64,000 bases of DNA from Chaenocephalus aceratus (Eukaryota; Chordata; Actinopteri; Perciformes; Channichthyidae): contig JAMFTG010000488.1 of the NCBI GenBank assembly GCA_023974075.1, positions 744,001 to 808,000 of the forward strand. Direction: 5' to 3'. Under the pieces are notes generated by a model that saw only the letters and a list, made by a program, of their open reading frames with translations, was not told the DNA's origin and did no database searches. Both the position numbers and the translations under genes were made by a program. Of the stretch, positions 56,712-64,000 are shown in pieces. How positions within the stretch are numbered: position 1 is the stretch's first letter; each line of letters opens with the position of its first letter.

Positions 56712-57640
56712 ATGGGGGCAAAGCAGGGGAGGGGGTATGTACAGCCTCCTGAGGGTCCGATAGTTGATGTCATGCGAGCAAAATATGGTGAAGAAACTCT
56801 GTCTAAATTAAATATATGGACGGAAATGTTCGGATTTCCTAAGGGAGGTTCTTTGAGTAAATTAAAAATCAAAAACCTAAGGGATAAATTACAAGAGTGT
56901 GAAGATGGAATGAAGAAGAAGAGTAAAATTAAAGTAAAAGACTTAGATAAAACTGGACACTCATAGAAAGTGTTTAAAATACTGGGAGGATGAAGCAGAG
57001 TGCCGTGAAAGGCAATTGGCCGCGGCAATAAAAAAGATACAGGCTGAGGATAAAAGTGCAAAGGAAGAGAAAAAGTGTTTTGTGTTTCCTCCTCAACATA
57101 AACTCCAGGCTTCCCTCTATCCTCTGTTTGCAGGCGTGCGGGACCCTCTCCTCGACTCGGGATTTCCATCCCCTCCTTCCTCCCCCCGTCTGCTACCTGC
57201 TGTGGAGGCTCCTGGGGCTGCTGCTGCTGCTGGACCAGAGGTCAACATACCAGCCGCCGCTGGAGCAGCTGAGACGCAGACAGGGAGCAGAGACGAAGAG
57301 AGACAGAGAAAAGAAAATGAAGAAGAAGAAGCAGGACTGAAAAAGATCCATGACAAGAGAGAGAAAAAGAAAAGAGACGCGAAGAAAGCTGAACTCTACA
57401 GAAAAGAACACCTCCAAAAAGGAATAACTACATTCCGTACGTTTTATGTCATTCTCCGCTTTCCCTGGCCAGCTGACCATGGTCCAGGCTATTACAACCA
57501 CCTGGACCCAAAGTGATGGCCGGGGCAGACAAGGGGGTTTCCGAGGCCGGAGCAATAACTACAATCACTGTTTTAACTGCGGACAGACGGGTCATCGGTT
57601 CGCTGAATGCCCACACGAGAAGAAGAAAAAGAACTTTTGA
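56712..57640 (+). pseudogene. Retroviral gag, internally deleted
   Basis: Opens with Met-Gly (MGAKQGRGYVQPPEGP), a possible myristoylation signal of the matrix protein. The first frame stops at 56966. A second frame (about 57016-57516) covers a proline-rich stretch and a highly charged Glu/Lys/Arg coiled-coil-like region. A third (57446-57640) ends in a nucleocapsid CCHC knuckle, CFNCGQTGHRFAEC, after an RG-rich basic stretch. The capsid-domain portion expected between the charged region and the knuckle is missing. The leader 56373-56711 has no gene. Confidence 0.8.
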
Positions 57641-57779
57641 TCGGATAAATCGGACCACAACAAAGACAATTCTTCAAACTAACAGTCGAGGGAGGGAGTG
57701 GAGGAGGAGGGAATTCGGTCGGGGGAGACGGACCCCATGCCAAGCAGCATCTAACCAGGGAAGTGACACACACACACAC

Positions 57780-59320
57780 ACGCATCATACATGCTATTGA
57801 GAAATTAGAAGAATTAGAGGACATGTCTGTGGTTAAAAAGGGTACATATTTGAAATATGACAGTGAATGTTTGCGTTAAGAAATGTCCCACACATTTTTG
57901 GTTGATTCTGGGGCTACACATTCTGTGGTAAAAAAAGGGTAGATTTGCCTGAATGCAAATTTAGTGATAGATTTATTCATGTGCTGGGTTTATGAAAAGG
58001 AGAAGTTTCTGTACCACTTCAGAGTGGAGATAACGGTGTTGACAGTAATCCATTTCCCACATCAGTAAAAAACAGTTATTTTATCATCTGTCTGCCCAAT
58101 ACATTTACTGGGCAGAGATCTGATTCTCTGGTTCGGCTTGGACCTCATTTTTCCACAAATGAGGGTCTTAAAGTCCGACAGCCATCTCCTACGATGGTTC
58201 AAAAAAGTGTCATTTGATGATAAAGAACTGGTGAATGTGTATCAATGGGCTGCTGACATATCCTGATTTTCAGGAGTTGTTGCGTTTGACTGGTCAACGT
58301 GGTTTTCCACCTGCTGTGTGGAAACTTCTCATTTTGCATTGTACTGCTAACGTGGTTGAAAGATCCGTGTAAATGCTATGATGAGAGTTTTACTGTTAGA
58401 ATGTGTGAATGATGAGCTCATATTTAAAATGTATTGGAATTCGCTGTGTAGCACTATCTCTGTTAGACTCACACACACACAAAACACAACCAGCTGTGTC
58501 AAATCCCAGGTGCGGTCCACACATTTCACTAGCCAGGGGGCCCCACTGATAGATGGAGGGATTTGGGTCCAATCGTTAAAGATTGGGAGTCAGTCACTGA
58601 TTGGGCACCTACACACACAGAATATGTCATGTACTCTATGTCACGTGACGTGTATCAAATGAAAATGTGCACATTGCTGTTGGTTGAGGATAAGGTAATT
58701 CTCATGTCTCTGAGCTTCCTGCCGCGCTTTCAGATGTGCCATACTCACTCTGGGCAGCTCACAGATATGACGTAGGGTTAATGTTCACGTTCCGTAACGT
58801 ACTCATTGAAACGTGAAGCTGTTGATGGCCAGTGTTTACCTCTCTGCTTAAACAAGGGGTCATTATTCCGTGTAACGATTCCAGTGTTTCCTGTCAAAAA
58901 GATCAGAGACAAACCTCCTGACGAGTGGAGATTTGTCCAGGATTTACGATGTAAATGCAGCTGTGCATGCACGCTCGTCCGGAATTCTTATCTGATTACT
59001 CCAAAAGTTCCAGCCTCTGCAACATATTTACTGCCATAGATGTCTCAAATGCATTTTTTTCAGTGTTCCGGTACACAAAGACAGTCAATTTTTGTTCACA
59101 TTTGAATATAATGGTAAACCTTACACATTCACACGTTTGTGTTAAGACTAAATGTTAAAAAAGTCACTAAGCGACAGATGATGTCATTCTTGCGTATGTG
59201 TTCATAACACACGGCTGTTGTTATGCTTGCTGTGACGTTACATTAGTCCGTTCTCTGCTTGTAATTATGCCGTTACAAGCTTCAAAGTTGTATTTATCAT
59301 CTGAATTTGCCGAAACAAGT
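57780..59320 (+). pseudogene. Retroviral protease and reverse transcriptase fragments
   Basis: The aspartic protease active site is recognisable as LVDSGATHSVV (57898-57930; D at 57904). A linker-like stretch with LLGRD-type sequence lies near 58105-58200. Reverse transcriptase remnants follow: FPVKKIRDKPPDEWRFVQDL (58888-58947) and FTAIDVSNAFFS (59026-59061), with several frame changes between. KVTKRQMMSFL-like sequence near 59158-59190 is from the later RT region. The catalytic YxDD block is not visible. This cannot encode an enzyme. Confidence 0.75.
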
Positions 59321-59329
59321 TTAATATTC

Positions 59330-60555
59330 TGAAAGCCAATACTTTGAAGATGTATAAGTGAGGTGTCTTGAGTAGTCAAAATTACCTACAAATCATTGTA
59401 CACACGTGTACATATTATTCTATTTTTATGCAGCTCTGTGTGATTTTGTAGCTACAATTCAGACTAATACACTACCAGAAGTGGAATAAGTACTCAGATA
59501 TTGTACTTGAGTAAAGGTAGAAGTACCAGAGTGTTACAGTAACAGTCCTGCATTCAAAATGTTCTTCAAGTAAAAGTAGAAAAGTATTATCAGAATATAG
59601 TGAAAGTAAAGACAGTAAAAGTAGTCGTTGTGCAGATTGGTCCATTTCAGAATAATATATATGATATGTTTTATAATGATTGATCATGAAAGTGTTCTCA
59701 AAGCTGGTGAAGGTGCAGCTAGTTTGAATGGCTTTGTATTCTGCAGAGTAGCTGGTGGATTTACTCCAGGTGGAACTAAAGTCTGATTTAACACTTGATT
59801 ATATTTCACATCATTCATCCACATCTGTGAAGTAACTAAAGGTATTAATACATGTAGTGAAGGAAAAGTACACCATGTACCTATGACTTATGTTCACTTC
59901 CAACCTAAAAGTACCTAAAAAATAGTAATCAATAATGTATTGAAAAGTTTATTTGCTGATTGGTTTTTATATCGGCTCAGACAGGTTATATGGGAGGCCC
60001 AGTCTACGTACACTCTAACAACAAATGCCTTGGCTTAACAAAGAAAATCAAGGCAATAGGTTGCATCGATGGTTATTGAGTTAAGACAACTTCTATTGAA
60101 ATGTTGTTAAAGCAACAAAGTTATTTGGGTTAGGGGAGAAGGCTTTTCCTCTACAATCAGAGGTGTTTTCAATTACCACTCACTTAATAATTGGTAGCAT
60201 AAACACAAGTTTTTAAGTTGATTACTCCAAAAGTTCCAACTTGTTTTACCGTATTATTTAAATATAATCTTAAATTGTATGTACTTAATTACCACATGTT
60301 GAACATGAACACATGTTTTTAAGTTGACAACTATTTATAAATTAAGTTGCTCCAAATAATATTGTATCAATAGGGTTTTTCTCTTAGCTTTTTCATGTTT
60401 TTGCCTTTAAAGAAAGAAATTAATTGATTCCACAACAAAAAATATTAGGCAATTCATTTTTTGCAGGTGCTTATTTGCAGGTGTTTATTTCAACACATGA
60501 TGTTTCAAAAGGAGAGACTTCATTTAGTTTGAATATTGCCTGAAGACGGTTGACG
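59330..60555. other. Foreign insertion inside retroviral pol
   Basis: No retroviral reading can be followed here. 59470-59860 is a common teleost repeat (GTACTTGAGTAAAGGTAGAAGTACCAGAGTG, GTCCTGCATTCAAAATG, AAGTAAAAGTAG). The rest is AT-rich and unrecognised. The pol sequence resumes near 60556. Confidence 0.65.
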
Positions 60556-60980
60556 TAATTTCCATTGTGTGCACACCTAGACCGGACTTAAAGACAGACA
60601 AGGTTTTTATTGTTTGGACTTAAAAGACGTTCCTCTGACCAACGCTGACCTCATTTTGTATGTTGATGGGTCTGCCTCTCGCGACCAAGGGGGCACTAAT
60701 TTATTTATTTATTTTTTTTTTTTTTTGTTGTTTTTTTTGTTGTTTTTTTTTCCTGTTGTTTCAGATTCTGCTGTACTCCGTTCTGGACCGCTTCCATGTC
60801 ACCTCTCAGCACAAGCAGCAGAGCTCATCGCACTAACTGAAGCCTGCACGTTTGCAGAAGGCAAAACCGTGACTATTTACACTGACTCACGATATGCTTT
60901 CGGGGTAGTACACGATTTTGGGGCTATTTGGAAGTGTAGACAATTTCTGAAATCTGATTCCTCACGCACACTCATTTGTT
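60556..60980 (+). pseudogene. Retroviral RNase H domain, interrupted
   Basis: ILYVDGSASRDQGG (60653-60694), AAELIALTEACTF and VTIYTDSRYAFGVVHDFGA carry the usual D, E and D of retroviral RNase H. A T-rich insert of about 65 bases (60702-60765) splits the domain in frame, putting a Phe/Leu-rich stretch inside it. It ends near 60980 where pol sequence is lost again. Confidence 0.8.
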
Positions 60981-61078
60981 AAAATCCCTGTCTCCTCCTT
61001 TACTGACTAAATGTCATCACTGACTTCCATGCAGCAGCTAGCTACGCCAGTTGAGCATGCTAATCTGCATTATGCATT

Positions 61079-61531
61079 ATGCAAAATTACAAACTAGCAA
61101 AATGCTGTGCAGACACAGGTCTGTCATGGACACAAGCTCTGCCCATTGTGCTGATGTACATGAGGATGCGGAAAAGAACACGGAGTCAACTCAGCCCATT
61201 TGAAATCCTTTTTGGGGCTCCTCCACAGATTGGACTCAAGGCTCCAGGATGTCCTCTTCCCTCCACAACTTTGTGTGAGGATGCTATGTTGTCATATTCT
61301 GTTAACCTATCATCCACTTTAGCGACTGCCACTGGTCCACTTCACCATCTCCAACCCGGCGACTTCGTGCTGGTCAAGGATTTCCGGAGAAAGAGCTGGA
61401 AATCCAATTGTTGGCAAGGTCCCTACCAGGTACTTCTCGTCACCCAGACAGCGGTCAAGGTCGCCGAGAGAGCTACATGGGTCCACGCCAGCCACTGCAA
61501 GGTCGTGGTCACAGGAAAGGAGAAACGATAG
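61079..61531 (+). pseudogene. Retroviral integrase C-terminal part
   Basis: An open stretch of 150 codons with LSPFEILFGAPPQ, LQPGDFVLVKDFRRKSWK, WQGPYQVLLVTQTAVKVAE and WVHASHCK: the end of the catalytic core and the C-terminal SH3-like domain of a gamma/epsilon-like integrase. The zinc-binding HHCC and most of the D,D-35-E core are absent. Confidence 0.85.
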
Positions 61532-61533
61532 AA

Positions 61534-61907
61534 ACAGATGACAACAAGTGACGTGTCCAAGTCACCAACAGATGACAACAAGTGACATGTCCAAGTCACC
61601 AACAGATGACAACAAGTGACATGTCCAAGTCACCAACAGATGACAACAAGTGACATGTCCAAGTCACCAACAGATGACAACAAGTGACGTGTCCAAGTCA
61701 CCAACAGATGACAACAAGTGACATGTTCAAGTCACCAACAGATGACAACAAGTGACGTGTCCGAGTCACCAACAGAGATGACAGCAAGTGACGTGTCCTA
61801 GTCACCAACAGATGACAACAAGTGACATGTCCAAGTCACCAACAGATGACAACAAGTGACATGTCCAAGTCACCAACAGATGACAGCAAGTGACGTGTCC
61901 TAGTCAC
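61534..61907 (+). repeat. 34-bp minisatellite between pol and env
   Basis: Eleven units of GATGACAACAAGTGACRTGT plus CCAAGTCACCAACA; one unit is 36 bases (about 61767-61802). Variation is mainly A/G at one site and C/T near the end. 34 is not a multiple of three, so the array shifts frame with every unit. It sits where the env splice acceptor and leader would be expected. Confidence 0.93.
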
Positions 61908-63688
61908 CACCAGCACCACACTTGCACTACATACACCAAAACACACTACACACAAGGTGTCACGAGCGAGTGCCAGCTGAGCGGTTCCATATGCTCTCTG
62001 GTTCCTCGTTTGTGTTATCAGTGTGCGAAGTCTGACGGTCCGTGTCACGAAATCGACCGAGAGAATACACTCACACACTCCATGGAACATTTCCCCCTCG
62101 TGATGAGGGCTCGCCTGGAGAGACGACAACGCAACCGTGAGCAATGTGAATGCTACTGGAGAGCCTGGACAATCATAGAATGGTTCCTCTGCATACTTGC
62201 CATGATAGTTGTGTTAGGACTAGTCCTATATTTTATGTATCCATTTCAGCATACAGCATGTCAGCCAAAATCGAGGTATCTAAGAGGTACATGGGGAAAG
62301 CAGGGCGAACCACATTTATTTTATTTTGTTGTCTGTATGTATGTATCCGGCGCCGACCCGTGTGGCACATTTTACATAGACATCGCGCCCAAAACTCAGA
62401 CCCGGAAAAACGTAAGCAACCTTTGACGCCACTATTGACATCCATAGGTACATCTACATTTAATCTATACATAGGTGACCATAGCAACATTGATGTGGGT
62501 CAGACCAGTAATGGGATGACCGGTAACGTCTGGTGGCACACTCTGAGATCATTCTTGCAGGCCGCAGGACAAAATGGGTCATGTTATGCATGCACTCTTT
62601 TCCCCCAGGACTCATCAATGTCCGTGCCGGTTCGTCCGCGCTCTCTGACCCAGGTTGAACACCTCTGTGCGTTTATGGCTCTGACAAGGCCCATCAAGGT
62701 TGAAGACAGCGTAACCGAGTGGCGTTATGCTAGGCAGCTTCCCCCACCATGCAGCAATCGGTCTGACTCCTCTTTGCGTGCATCCACGCTTGATACCACA
62801 TACGCAAAGTACCAACCCGTCAGCCATGTGCACCCCAGTCATTTGAGAGGGATGAAACACAACCTCTGCATCCAGAGAGTTTACCACAAAACGTCTCTTA
62901 CACCACCTTATTTTTTCCTAGGCACTACTACTGGTTGTACCCGTATCCTACGGAACACATGCGGTGACGGTGCTTACAAAATCTCGTATTGTCACATATC
63001 TGGTGCCCCTGAGAGAATCCTTTCTAACGTAGCATTCCCTGATGTTAAACATATTTCCCTGCAACTGGCGTGGCCCAGTGATGCTGGGTTTAGCGCGCCA
63101 GAAGATTACGTTTGGTTGTGCGGCAACAAGCTCTATCAAGTTCTGGCTCCCCTTTGGATAGGGACATGCACTCTAGTGGATTTGAATCCAGCAGTCACTG
63201 TACTCACGTCCTTAATGCACACGACACATCATTACCCAGAGTTCCAACACCCCGACCACCACAAGGTAAAAAGAGATATGACGTCCGCTGGAGCTAAATT
63301 CATGGGTGGCCTGTTCCCATGGTGGGGTACAGTAAACAATGCCCATAAAATAGATACCTTACACGTCCGGCTAGAGAACCTCACTTAGGAGAGGACGCAA
63401 GGCTTCCAGGCTTTGACCCCATTCATAATAGCCTCTAGGAACATGCTCATGCAGCACCAATTCGCCCTTTGGTTCGCCTCAAAGGGTGGCCTGTGTCATG
63501 TGATCGGTGACTCCTGTTGCACTTACATTCCCGACGCCACCAAGAACATCACTGACACCGTGCTGCATCTTAACAACCTGTTAGCTTTCGTTCAGTATAC
63601 TACTATTCCATTACAAGACAATCCTTTGCGCCACAGTGAGATAGATCAGCTAGAATCAGAAGAGTCTGATTCCGATTTATCAATATAA
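61890..63688 (+). pseudogene. Retroviral envelope, three frames, membrane anchor missing
   Basis: First frame 61890-62426: a basic N-terminus, then a hydrophobic signal-anchor (about 62164-62235, IIEWFLCILAMIVVLGLVLY). Second frame, open to 63388: surface-subunit-like sequence rich in Cys and aromatic residues, with a KVKR furin-type site at 63263-63274. Third frame 63413-63688: the transmembrane subunit's CX6CC motif (C at 63494-63496, CC at 63515-63520) in GLCHVIGDSCCTYIPD. After that motif only about 55 codons remain and none form a membrane-spanning helix. Frame changes lie near 62400 and 63388-63412. It cannot make a functional fusion protein as it stands. Confidence 0.8.
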
Positions 63689-63865
63689 TCATGTGTATCT
63701 CCTCTCTTATGCTTACATTATATTGGAGTCTGTCCTCCACAAAAACAGCCAGTTTTCTATGATATATTTGTGATGTGTTTACTTAAACCAGCGATGGAGT
63801 GTATTCATTGATGTGTTATATCAGTCTATCCTATCATTTGTTTTTTCTATTGATCAAGTATGATC

Positions 63866-63877
63866 AAAAGGGGGGAA
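63866..63877 (+). promoter_or_regulatory. Polypurine tract
   Basis: AAAAGGGGGGAA directly precedes the 3' LTR; it is the usual primer for plus-strand synthesis. 63689-63865 between env and the tract has no gene. Confidence 0.85.
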
Positions 63878-64000
63878 TGTAGTGGAAAATTTTATTATTA
63901 TCATTCTTATATCTATCCTTATTATATCTTTCATATGTTTAAACCAAATGCTTCTTATTTCCTCTTGTTGTGCTTTTACCATTATTATTCTATTATATTC
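63878..64000 (+). repeat. 3' LTR, cut by the window edge
   Basis: The 123 visible bases match the start of the 5' LTR (55835-55957) without a difference that I can see. The rest and the right target duplication are outside the window. Confidence 0.92.

Larger units (their letters stand above)
55835..64000 (+). mobile_element. Endogenous retrovirus, class I-like, defective
   Basis: An LTR at each end (the right one only partly in the window), a primer-binding site, a polypurine tract, and gag-pro-pol-env fragments in retroviral order. The env CX6CC motif and single CCHC knuckle point to a gamma/epsilon-like (class I) lineage. All genes are broken: the gag middle is missing, protease and reverse transcriptase are shredded, the integrase core is missing, and env is in three frames. 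It lies inside the block B ISL2EU element, so it arrived after the duplication. Confidence 0.93.

Noticed and set aside
57193..57555. Frames antisense to gag (79-198 codons between 56573 and 57555)
   Set aside because: They are shadows of the charged gag region; no initiation context or family resemblance.
61534..61907. Regular 34-bp repeats resembling a CRISPR array
   Set aside because: The units are contiguous with no unique spacers and the setting is a vertebrate retroviral remnant.

Overview
The window is a piece of a ray-finned fish (teleost, probably percomorph) nuclear genome. The evidence is spliced vertebrate genes (wdr83, a GDNF-family ligand, a TRIM ubiquitin ligase, a CD22-like V-set Ig exon) embedded in teleost-type repeats: tRNA-headed SINEs, L2-like LINE 3' ends, many MITEs, a THAP/YqaJ DNA transposon and an endogenous retrovirus. 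Host coding density is low; most of the window is transposable-element sequence in several nested layers.

Region by region. 1-4.4 kb: a + strand GDNF-family ligand gene (persephin-like) with a TATA box, a signal-peptide exon and a cystine-knot exon broken by several small indels. 4.5-13.2 kb: wdr83 on the - strand, tail to tail with the ligand gene. All nine coding exons have usable splice sites, but two single-base deficits break the frame, and the introns hold several MITEs including a 1.1-kb foldback. 13.2-15.3 kb: repeat-rich sequence, possible 5' exons of a HECT-type gene, and a complete 1.04-kb MITE. 15.3-34.4 kb (block A) and 36.4-55.8 kb (block B) are two near-identical copies of one segment about 19-20 kb long, repeated with a period near 21.1-21.5 kb. 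Each carries relics of a HECT E3 (G2E3-like) gene and of a KDZ/HMGXB3-like SWIM gene, an L2-type reverse transcriptase, an intact two-exon TRIM gene (- strand), a CD22-like Ig V exon (+ strand), and a MITE into which a 5.4-kb ISL2EU-type transposon inserted. 34.65-36.4 kb is the spacer between the blocks: a second, reversed MITE nested in the first, then a SINE. 55.8-64 kb: an endogenous retrovirus whose 5' LTR cuts off the end of block B. It has a damaged gag, fragments of protease, reverse transcriptase, RNase H and integrase, a 34-bp minisatellite, a damaged env, and the start of the 3' LTR.

The ISL2EU-type element is the most informative system here. It pairs a THAP-domain DDE transposase on one strand with a convergent gene encoding a SWIM zinc finger plus YqaJ-like nuclease. 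It lies between long terminal inverted repeats and has a 2-bp AT target duplication, and the unoccupied target site survives in a sister MITE inside the same window. Nesting gives an order of events: MITE insertion, ISL2EU insertion, loss of the transposase frame through a shared stop codon, duplication of the whole segment, then retrovirus insertion into copy B.

Single-base indels recur in genes that should be conserved (wdr83, the GDNF ligand), so some frame breaks may be consensus errors in the assembly and not real mutations. All identifications rest on reading motifs and comparing copies within the window; no database search was possible.
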